Of a stretch of DNA of 5,332 nucleotides, positions 1 to 4,910 are shown in pieces. The DNA lies in NCBI GenBank assembly GCA_018067265.1, contig JAGPUY010000397.1, positions 1-5,332 of the forward strand. The letters are read 5' to 3'. Made by a program: the position numbers and the translations under genes. The notes under the pieces were generated by a model. It had not been told where the DNA came from and searched no databases. It was given only the letters and a program-made list of their open reading frames with translations. The number at the start of each line of letters is the position of its first letter. Within the stretch, counting starts at the first letter, position 1. Source of the DNA: Oceanihabitans sp. (GTDB taxonomy: Bacteria; Bacteroidota; Bacteroidia; Flavobacteriales; Flavobacteriaceae).

Positions 1-50
1 GAGACCTTGCAGGAAATAAATTAATTGTTTGTGTTTTTATAATGAAATAT

Positions 51-1544
51 TTACTCCTCGCTATTAATGGTTTTGGTTCTTTTAATAGCCGACAACCAGC
101 CTGCATATTTTTGAGTTCTCGTTTTTTTATCCATTTTTGGCGTAAAAACGTGATCTATATCTCGAATGGATTCCATGTCTTTTCTAGACCAAATTCCAGC
201 TTTTAGTCCTGCTAACATGGCAGCTCCAAGAGCAGTTATTTCTAGCATTGTTGGTCTTTCCACAATAACATCAAGCATATCACATTGAAATTGCATCAGG
301 TAATTGTTAGCACTTGCACCACCATCGACTTTTAAGGAAGTTAGTGTTTTTCCGCTATCTTCTTCCATCGCTTTTATGACATCTTTGGTTTGATAGGCTA
401 ATGCTTCCAAAGTGGCTTTAATAATTTCGTTTTTTCCAATATCTAGCGTAATTCCGTAGATAGCACCTTTTGCATTGGCATCCCAATAAGGTGCTCCTAA
501 TCCTGCAAAAGCGGGAACCACATATAAATCCCTTAATGGCGGAATACTTTTACAAATAGCCTCAGTTTCTTTTGCATCCTTAATGAATAACAACTTATCG
601 CGTAGCCATTGTATAGATGCACCACCAATAAAAATACTGCCTTCTAATGCGTAGTTGACAGGTTCGTTGGGTAAGCTGCAGGTTAATGTGGTGATGAGTC
701 CGTTTTTAGAAGACACATAATCTTTTCCATTATTTAGCAATAGGAAGCAACCTGTGCCATAAGTGTTTTTTGCAATTCCTGCTTCCGATCCTCCTTGTCC
801 GAACAAAGCTGCCTGTTGGTCGCCAGCAACACCATAAATTGGAATGTCTATTCCGTTATGCGTTACAGCACCAAAATTAGAGGAGGAGGTTTTTACTTCT
901 GGTAACATGGATTTCGGAATATCTAAAGCAGCCAACAACGTAGCATCCCACTTTAAATCTTTAATGTTATACAGCATGGTTCGGGATGCATTGGTATGAT
1001 CGGTAAGGTGCTGCTTTCCGTTGGTAAATTTATAAATCAACCAACTATCTATAGTTCCAAATAAAAGTTGTCCCGCTTCGGCTTTTTTACGTGCTTCTGG
1101 TACGTTATCTAAAATCCATTTTAATTTAGTTCCCGAAAAATAGGCGTCAATAACCAATCCTGTATGTTCTCTAACATAAGTTCCTAAGCCGTCTTTTTTT
1201 AAAGTCTTACAAATATCTTTGGTTCTATTGTCTAGCCAAACAATGGCGTTGTAGATAGGTTTAGCCGTTTCTTTATCCCGAACCACAGTGGTTTCTCTTT
1301 GATTGGTAATTCCTATGGCTGCAATTTCTTCTGGAAGAATTCCGGTGTCTTTTAAAACAGTTTCAAAAGTTTCTTTTTGGTCGTTGTATATTTCGATAGG
1401 GTCGTGTTCTACCCAACCAGATTCTGGATAATGTTGTGTTAGTTCTTTTTGCGAAACACCTACAATAGTACCTTTTTCATCAAAAATAATGGTTCTGGTG
1501 CTGGTTGTACCTTGGTCAAAAGCGATGACGTATTTTTTATGCAT
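51..1544 (-). CDS. glpK: Glycerol kinase (FGGY carbohydrate kinase family)
   Basis: This cytoplasmic enzyme phosphorylates glycerol with ATP to sn-glycerol 3-phosphate, feeding phospholipid synthesis or glycolysis via dihydroxyacetone phosphate. The 497-aa protein is full length for the family (about 500). Visible motifs are the N-terminal phosphate loop DQGTTSTR (residues 10-17), the glycerol-binding NQRE (81-84), W103 and Y135, the first FGGY signature around GTKLKW (138-143), the catalytic Asp in GDQQAALFGQ (D242), NTYGTG (260-265) and the second FGGY signature from VDGGASANNYL (407-417). I chose the ATG at 1544 because it puts MHKKYVIAFDQGTT in the family's usual N-terminal register; an in-frame TTG two codons upstream (1550) is possible but less likely. 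The loop before IYGVAGDQ is shorter than in E. coli and lacks the Gly-Thr-Arg of its fructose-1,6-bisphosphate site. It is transcribed divergently from the phasin/SARP genes. No partner such as glpF or glpD is visible; only 50 bases lie downstream. Identity is very secure. Confidence 0.98.
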   Translation of the reverse strand: MHKKYVIAFDQGTTSTRTIIFDEKGTIVGVSQKELTQHYPESGWVEHDPIEIYNDQKETFETVLKDTGILPEEIAAIGITNQRETTVVRDKETAKPIYNAIVWLDNRTKDICKTLKKDGLGTYVREHTGLVIDAYFSGTKLKWILDNVPEARKKAEAGQLLFGTIDSWLIYKFTNGKQHLTDHTNASRTMLYNIKDLKWDATLLAALDIPKSMLPEVKTSSSNFGAVTHNGIDIPIYGVAGDQQAALFGQGGSEAGIAKNTYGTGCFLLLNNGKDYVSSKNGLITTLTCSLPNEPVNYALEGSIFIGGASIQWLRDKLLFIKDAKETEAICKSIPPLRDLYVVPAFAGLGAPYWDANAKGAIYGITLDIGKNEIIKATLEALAYQTKDVIKAMEEDSGKTLTSLKVDGGASANNYLMQFQCDMLDVIVERPTMLEITALGAAMLAGLKAGIWSRKDMESIRDIDHVFTPKMDKKTRTQKYAGWLSAIKRTKTINSEE

Positions 1545-1581
1545 GAACAAGTTTTTCAGAAATTAAAATTTAAAGTAATGA

Positions 1582-1622
1582 AATTATTTCAATATACTAT
1601 GCATGCATAAGAATTATTTCAA
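1582..1622. repeat. 11-bp direct repeat flanking a 12-bp perfect palindrome
   Basis: AATTATTTCAA occurs exactly at 1582-1592 and again at 1612-1622, a 30-bp period. Between the copies lies the perfect palindrome TATGCATGCATA (1598-1609). The block lies in the glpK/phasin divergent intergenic region, at or just downstream of the predicted glpK start point, where a repressor site would act. The octamer TATGCATG occurs again at 1538-1545 over the glpK start codon, exactly 60 bp from the palindrome. What binds here is unknown; the repeat structure is directly visible and the operator role is inferred. Confidence 0.5.
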
Positions 1623-1654
1623 AACTTAAATATGGTATTCGGTTTCCGGAGCAA
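1620..1654 (-). promoter_or_regulatory. Candidate glpK promoter
   Basis: Read on the minus strand, a TTG (complement of 1652-1654) is followed after 23 bases by TAAGTTTTG (complement of 1620-1628). This resembles the Bacteroidota promoter pattern TTG-N17-23-TAnnTTTG, with one extra T in the -7 element. It would start transcription near 1610-1615, about 65-70 bases before the glpK ATG. The spacing is at the long end and the -7 box is imperfect, so the call is tentative. Confidence 0.35.
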
Positions 1655-1676
1655 TTCATTTCTCAAAAAAGAATTG

Positions 1677-1687
1677 TAATTTGTAAC
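1677..1687 (+). promoter_or_regulatory. Possible -7 element of the 185-aa gene / SARP operon
   Basis: TAATTTGTAAC lies 19 bases before the ATG at 1706. It resembles a -7 box (TAnnTTTG) missing one base. It also contains an exact copy of the octamer TTTGTAAC (1680-1687) that forms the direct repeats at the two promoters further downstream, with a second TTGTAA 7 bp upstream (1674-1679). This could be an autoregulatory site, but there is no convincing -33 TTG and the repeat period is 7 rather than 11 bp. TTTGTAAC also occurs once by chance inside a coding region (3855-3862), so the call is weak. Confidence 0.3.
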
Positions 1688-1705
1688 GGATAAAATTTTA
1701 AGATT

Positions 1706-2263
1706 ATGGCTAAAAAAGCAGACCAAACAGCATCTTTTATGGTTCGGTTTAACCAGATTATTTTTGAAGAAGATGGCGAATCAAAGGTGCAATGGCGCGG
1801 AAAAGTATCGCATGTACAAGGAGGCGACGATAAAAGTTTTTCAGATTTTAAAGAAGCGGTAGCTTTTATTCAATCCAAATTAGCCGATTTAACTTTGGAA
1901 GCTACAAAACATGAAACTCCAGAAGTGCAGGATTCTCTATTGAAAAAGAGTTTTTCGCTTTGGAAAACCATTTCAAAAGAAGGTCCGAAAGTAATCCTAG
2001 AAACCATTAAAGATCCTAGAAAGCAAGTCGCAAACATACAAGATCAAATTAGTTATTTAGGGGAAGACTTAATGGATAAAGTACATATCGATCAATGGCG
2101 AAATGCTTCTCGATCGGATTTTAATACCATAAAAGATTCTATTAGCAGTCTAGCAGATGAGATTAAAAAATTAAATGCTAAAGTAGATGCTATTAGCACT
2201 CCAACTAAAGCAACAAAAACTACGAAAACAGCTAAAACGACACGAGCTACTAAAAAGAAGTAA
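1706..2263 (+). CDS. Phasin-like coiled-coil protein with basic tail
   Basis: I do not recognise a named gene for this 185-aa protein. Residues 10-62 form a compact segment (FMVRFNQIIFEEDG, then VQWRGKVSHVQGG and an SFSDFKEAVAFI helix) resembling a small beta-hairpin domain seen in various uncharacterised bacterial proteins. Residues 75-125 are predicted amphipathic helix. Residues 126-163 (HIDQWRNASRSDFNTIKDSISSL onward) resemble the C-terminal oligomerisation coiled coil of PhaF/PhaI-type polyhydroxyalkanoate granule proteins, which also carry a polar residue block, then D-x3-L heptads. The last 22 residues are a Lys/Thr tail ending ATKKK, paralleling the basic DNA-binding tail of PhaF. There is no signal peptide or membrane segment. 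It is the first gene of a pair, nine bases before the SARP-like regulator, and so is probably co-transcribed with it. A granule-associated or nucleoid-contacting role is inferred from weak similarity and context. Confidence 0.75.
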   Translation: MAKKADQTASFMVRFNQIIFEEDGESKVQWRGKVSHVQGGDDKSFSDFKEAVAFIQSKLADLTLEATKHETPEVQDSLLKKSFSLWKTISKEGPKVILETIKDPRKQVANIQDQISYLGEDLMDKVHIDQWRNASRSDFNTIKDSISSLADEIKKLNAKVDAISTPTKATKTTKTAKTTRATKKK

Positions 2264-2272
2264 GCCTTTTAA

Positions 2273-3073
2273 ATGAACGCACTTACCGATAGATTAAAAG
2301 AATTAAAACAGTTTCAAAAGGATGCGATTATTCGTATTCAGACTTTGGGGCAGTTTAATCTATGGTTGCATAATGAGAAAGTAGATTCCAAGAAATGGGG
2401 AAGAGATAAAACCGTGCAATTACTGCAGTATTTAATTTCTAATAGACAACGGCATGCGCTTCATAAAGAAAAAATTATGGATCATCTTTGGGAAGATGGA
2501 GACGACAGGGATTTTAAAGTCGCACTACACGGTGTTAATAAAGTATTAGAGCCCGAAAGACCTTCTAGAACGGAACCTAGTTTTGTGATTCGACAAGGCA
2601 TTAGTTATCAATTAGATTTAGAAAAAGTTTGGATAGATGTCGAAGCTTTAGAACAATATATAATAATAGGTAACGAAGCTTTTGGTGAAAATCAAACGAT
2701 TGCTAAAGAAGCCTATAAAGAAGCTATTGCCTTATATCGCGGTGTATATTTACCCAATCGTGTTTTTGAAGATTGGTCTTCGGAAGAACGCGAGAAAATT
2801 CAAATCTTAATTTTAGGTGCTTATGTAATACTTGCCGAAATATTATTAAATGAAAATCCTTTAGAGAGTATCCGTTTAGCACAATGTGCTATTGCAATAG
2901 ATAATACTTGGGAAGATGCATACCGACTTCAAATGCAGGCTTACATTAAAAAAGGAAACAGACCACAAGCCATCAAAGCCTATCAAAAATGTGCAGATGT
3001 GCTAGATAAAGAATATGGTATTGAGCCACTTCCAGCCACAAGAAATCTTCTAAAGGAGATAGAAAATATTTAA
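2273..3073 (+). CDS. SARP/BTAD-type transcriptional regulator
   Basis: This 266-aa protein has the two-part layout of small SARP-family activators. Residues about 20-115 form an OmpR-like winged helix-turn-helix (IQTLGQFNLWLH, then KTVQLLQYLISNRQRHALHKEKIMDHLW and the wing VIRQGISYQLD). Residues about 120-266 form a bacterial transcriptional activation domain (IDVEALEQYI through AIALYRGVYLP, then TPR-like helices ending DKEYGIEPLPATRNLLKEI, the diagnostic BTAD C-terminus). There is no AAA/NB-ARC ATPase module, sensor domain or receiver domain. Family members are best known from actinomycete antibiotic clusters, where they bind direct repeats beside the -10 element and recruit RNA polymerase. 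The gene follows the 185-aa gene by nine bases, implying one transcript. The two 11-bp-period repeat promoters downstream (near 3198 and 3566) are its most plausible targets. Family assignment is secure; the targets are inferred. Confidence 0.9.
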   Translation: MNALTDRLKELKQFQKDAIIRIQTLGQFNLWLHNEKVDSKKWGRDKTVQLLQYLISNRQRHALHKEKIMDHLWEDGDDRDFKVALHGVNKVLEPERPSRTEPSFVIRQGISYQLDLEKVWIDVEALEQYIIIGNEAFGENQTIAKEAYKEAIALYRGVYLPNRVFEDWSSEEREKIQILILGAYVILAEILLNENPLESIRLAQCAIAIDNTWEDAYRLQMQAYIKKGNRPQAIKAYQKCADVLDKEYGIEPLPATRNLLKEIENI

Positions 3074-3168
3074 TTGTAAAATATTTTAAAAATAATTATC
3101 CGCTGTAAACCCTTGTTTTTACTCCAGTTTTTATTCTTCCTTTTTATAAAAAATCGCTAAGCATCGTT

Positions 3169-3209
3169 TTTGTAACTCATTTGTAACTACGTGATTGTAC
3201 GTTTGTACC
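3169..3209 (+). promoter_or_regulatory. Promoter of the 87-aa gene with 11-bp direct repeats
   Basis: The octamer TTTGTAAC occurs at 3169-3176 and 3180-3187, an exact 11-bp period. The -7 element TACGTTTG (3198-3205) begins 10 bases after the second copy. A related TTTGTACC starts at 3202, 22 bp (two periods) further on, overlapping the -7 box. There is no TTG at the standard 17-23 bp distance: the two TTTG copies lie 25 and 14 bp away. A poor -33 region compensated by activator-bound direct repeats is the SARP promoter layout. From 3172 to 3210 it matches 3540-3578 at 35 of 39 bases. The leader to the ATG at 3245 would be about 30 nt. Confidence 0.75.
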
Positions 3210-3244
3210 ATAAAATAAGATATAACGCATTTAAACAATATATT

Positions 3245-3508
3245 ATGGCAACTAAAACAAAAGCAACATTAATCAACACTGCTACAAATAAAGTATTAGG
3301 GTTAACAACGAAGGCAAATGATTTCGCTTTAAACACTACAGAAAAAGTATTCACAAAATCTATTGGATTAACAGAAAAAGGATTAGGTCTTTCGGCAAAA
3401 CTAGTAAAGAAAGGTTTAAAAGCATCTGCTAAAAACCAAGATATCGTTTTTAATACTTTAGAAACAGTAAAAGGGAAAGCAGTAAAGTTTTTAGCAAAAT
3501 CTAAATAA
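3245..3508 (+). CDS. Small phasin-like helical protein, 87 aa
   Basis: No named family member is recognised. The start is the ATG at 3245. An in-frame GTG at 3191 would add 18 residues, but that codon lies upstream of the -7 element and so outside the transcript. The protein (MATKTKATLIN...) is Lys/Ala/Thr/Leu-rich, predicted to be almost wholly amphipathic helix, with no Cys, Trp, signal peptide or membrane segment. Residues 24-35 (ANDFALNTTEKV) match ANDYALNTTEDV of the 95-aa protein at 10 of 12 positions, and NQDIVF (64-69) matches NQDLVF there at the same 40-residue distance. The core SAKLVKKGLKASAKNQDIVFNTLETVKGK corresponds to the equivalent segment of the 283-aa protein. Its promoter and first codons are shared with the 283-aa gene. 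Small amphipathic helical proteins of this kind are usually annotated as phasins, which coat storage granules; that function is inferred. Confidence 0.8.
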   Translation: MATKTKATLINTATNKVLGLTTKANDFALNTTEKVFTKSIGLTEKGLGLSAKLVKKGLKASAKNQDIVFNTLETVKGKAVKFLAKSK

Positions 3509-3536
3509 TTTTAAAAATAAAAGGAACGCATACACA

Positions 3537-3577
3537 AGTGCAACTCATTTGTAACTCCTTGATTGTATGTTTGTACC
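3537..3577 (+). promoter_or_regulatory. Promoter of the 283-aa and 95-aa genes with direct repeats
   Basis: This is the second copy of the promoter described near 3198. A degenerate repeat AGTGCAAC (3537-3544) and an exact TTTGTAAC (3548-3555) are 11 bp apart. The -7 element TATGTTTG (3566-3573) begins 18 bases after the start of the exact repeat, as in the first copy, and TTTGTACC starts at 3570, two periods on. The block 3540-3578 matches 3172-3210 at 35 of 39 bases without gaps, while sequence just upstream diverges. The mRNA leader to the ATG at 3615 would be about 32 nt. The 95-aa gene 28 bp beyond the 283-aa gene has no visible promoter of its own, so it is probably read from here. Confidence 0.72.
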
Positions 3578-3614
3578 AGTATTAAAAATAACAATACAAT
3601 AACAACAATATATT

Positions 3615-4466
3615 ATGGCAACTAAAACTAAAAAAGTAGCAAAAAAAACAACAAGTAAAGTAAAGAACGATACTAATGTTGTAAATAAAATGAATACAGA
3701 ATTAGTGAACGCATCTATAGCTACAATTAATACGGTTGTAGATAATGGTGAAAAATGGCAAAAATTAGCTTCTAAGTTAATTAAGAAGTCAGAAAAAATA
3801 AGAGAGCAACAAATTAATATGATTTTTGATACTGCGGAAGCTGTAAAAGGACAGTTTGTAACAGGATCAGATAAAATGAAGGATTTAGTTGGTTTCGATG
3901 CGGAGTTAGTTGAAAAAGCTAAAGACATGGCAGTTAACAATCCCGTAAGCAGAAAAGTAGTAGGAATAGTAGAAGATATTACAGAGAAAGTTTCTGAAAA
4001 CCCAATGGTTCAAAAAGCAGAAAAAGTTTCTGAAGATATTAAAAGCATGGGAATGGCTAAATTTAAGGAGCTTAAAGGAGATGTGTTAGAGCAAGCTTCA
4101 AAAATCATTAACAAAGGAGAAGCTATTATTGAAGAAGCAAAAGAGACGCCTAAAGCGAAAGTTAAGAAAGTAACTAAAAAAGCAGTAGCAACTAAAAAGA
4201 CAGTAGCTAAAAAAACAACAGCGAAAGTTACTAAAGCAACTAAAGTAGTAGCAAAAGCTGCACCTAAAAAAGCAGCAGTTAAAAAAGTAGTGGCAAAAAA
4301 AACAACGGAGACTAAAAAAGCGGTAACAAAAGCAGCTCCTAAAGCAAAAGCAACGGTAGCTAAAAAAGCAATAGCAGTTAAAAAAGAAACGGTAGCAAAA
4401 GTCGCTGAGGTTAAAACAGAAGTAGCTCCTAAAGTTGTTGAAGTTAAAACGGAAGCAACAAAATAA
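3615..4466 (+). CDS. Phasin-like protein with AlgP/histone H1-like Lys/Ala tail
   Basis: This 283-aa protein has three parts. Residues 1-20 are a short basic lead (MATKTKKVAKKTT). Residues 25-175 are predicted long amphipathic helices, including GEKWQKLASKLIKKSEK (45-61) and INMIFDTAEAVKGQ (67-80), which align with WQTVANKAIKDSLK and QDLVFTALTGMKK of the 95-aa protein, then repeated EDI/KVSE segments (120-143). Residues 176-283 are low complexity, nearly all K, A, V, T, P and E, with no Arg, Cys or aromatic residue. This layout (amphipathic granule-binding domain plus basic unfolded tail) is that of Pseudomonas PhaF, whose tail binds DNA and helps partition granules. Many databases would label it a phasin family protein. 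The last 20 residues turn acidic (repeated VKTE). There is no membrane segment or signal peptide. It leads a probable two-gene transcript with the 95-aa gene. The link to PHA is inferred; a purely nucleoid-associated role is the main alternative. Confidence 0.85.
   Translation: MATKTKKVAKKTTSKVKNDTNVVNKMNTELVNASIATINTVVDNGEKWQKLASKLIKKSEKIREQQINMIFDTAEAVKGQFVTGSDKMKDLVGFDAELVEKAKDMAVNNPVSRKVVGIVEDITEKVSENPMVQKAEKVSEDIKSMGMAKFKELKGDVLEQASKIINKGEAIIEEAKETPKAKVKKVTKKAVATKKTVAKKTTAKVTKATKVVAKAAPKKAAVKKVVAKKTTETKKAVTKAAPKAKATVAKKAIAVKKETVAKVAEVKTEVAPKVVEVKTEATK
4140..4463 (+). repeat. Low-complexity Lys/Ala-coding region
   Basis: This stretch encodes the tail of the 283-aa protein and is built from degenerate short units such as GTTAAAAAAG, GCAACTAAAA and GTAGCTAAAAAA, giving repeated KK(A/T/V) triplets, AAPK blocks (residues about 214-217 and 240-243) and two VKTE copies near the end (about 266-269 and 277-280). 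Such sequence is prone to slipped-strand length change. On the opposite strand it produces long spurious open frames rich in Phe, Ala, Val or Cys. Confidence 0.75.
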
Positions 4467-4494
4467 TACCATAACTTATAAAAAGTAATTTGAT

Positions 4495-4782
4495 ATGCGT
4501 ACAAAATCAATATTAGATGCTCCAAAAAACATGGTTTTTAAAGCATTAAAGAAAACAAGAAAAGCAGCAGAATCGGCTAACGATTATGCGTTAAATACCA
4601 CAGAAGATGTTGTTAGTGAAACGATAGTGGTTGCAGCACAATGGCAAACGGTTGCTAACAAAGCAATAAAAGACAGCTTGAAAATAGCTGCAACAAATCA
4701 AGATTTAGTTTTTACTGCTTTAACAGGTATGAAAAAACACGTAAAACTTAGCAAAAAAAGATTTACTAAGCTTATGGCATAG
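4495..4782 (+). CDS. Small phasin-like helical protein, 95 aa
   Basis: This 95-aa, Lys/Ala-rich, predicted all-helical protein is a paralogue of the 87-aa protein and of the helical core of the 283-aa protein. It shares ANDYALNTTEDV (28-39) with the former, and WQTVANKAIKDSLKIA (50-65) with WQKLASKLIKKSEKIR of the latter. The C-terminus is basic (KKHVKLSKKRFTKLMA). There is no signal peptide, membrane segment or long tail. It begins 28 bp after the 283-aa gene with no promoter between them and ends about 38 bp before a strong terminator, so it is the last gene of that transcript. Phasin-like coating of an inclusion or membrane surface is the inferred role; no enzymatic motif is present. Confidence 0.82.
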   Translation: MRTKSILDAPKNMVFKALKKTRKAAESANDYALNTTEDVVSETIVVAAQWQTVANKAIKDSLKIAATNQDLVFTALTGMKKHVKLSKKRFTKLMA

Positions 4783-4819
4783 TATAGAAGTTTTTGTTTA
4801 TTATTAAGTTGGTTAGTTG

Positions 4820-4850
4820 AAAAGGTTGTCTGTAGAGGCAGCCTTTTTTT
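4820..4850 (+). terminator. Rho-independent terminator
   Basis: A 12-bp stem is formed by 4820-4831 (AAAAGGTTGTCT) and 4836-4847 (AGGCAGCCTTTT), with two G-U wobble pairs and the tetraloop GTAG. It runs directly into a T tract through 4850, followed by G and TTTT. It ends the transcript of the 283-aa and 95-aa genes and insulates the TetR-like gene downstream. Confidence 0.88.
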
Positions 4851-4864
4851 GTTTTATAGATCTT

Positions 4865-4880
4865 CGTTTTGGTCAAAACG
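4865..4880. promoter_or_regulatory. Operator-like inverted repeat before the TetR-like gene
   Basis: CGTTTTG-GT-CAAAACG is a perfect inverted repeat with 7-bp arms and a 2-bp centre, ending 30 bases before the ATG at 4911. A -7-like TACTTTTA (4886-4893) follows closely, so a protein bound here would overlap the promoter. This is the usual position for a TetR-family autorepressor site. The binding protein is inferred to be the adjacent regulator. Confidence 0.55.
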
Positions 4881-4910
4881 TTTCGTACTTTTATAGCAAA
4901 CATTTGATTA

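Noticed and set aside
3191..3244. GTG start adding 18 residues to the 87-aa protein
   Set aside because: The GTG is upstream of the -7 element at 3198-3205, so it would not be in the mRNA, and the paralogous gene starts at the equivalent ATG.
3155..3580. CRISPR-like or mobile repeat, because of two similar ~40-bp blocks 368 bp apart
   Set aside because: There are only two copies, each at the same place relative to a start codon and each containing a -7 element; duplicated promoters explain them better. No array, terminal inverted repeats or transposase were seen.
3855..3862. Another TTTGTAAC octamer, possible regulator site
   Set aside because: It is single, inside coding sequence, without an 11-bp partner or -7 element; it shows that the lone octamer occurs by chance in this AT-rich DNA.
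3545..3940. Minus-strand 131-aa frame over the start of the 283-aa gene
   Set aside because: It overlaps a well supported promoter and coding start on the plus strand and has no recognisable domain.
4098..4472. Minus-strand Cys/Phe-rich frame
   Set aside because: A second antisense reading of the same low-complexity tail; composition (Phe, Cys, Ser, Tyr) is an artefact and nothing precedes it that looks like a promoter.
4010..4525. Long minus-strand frame that looks like a hydrophobic, multi-pass membrane protein
   Set aside because: It is the antisense of the Lys/Ala tail: AAA and GCA/GTA codons read backwards give Phe, Ala, Val and Leu. The plus-strand gene has promoter, start and paralogue support.
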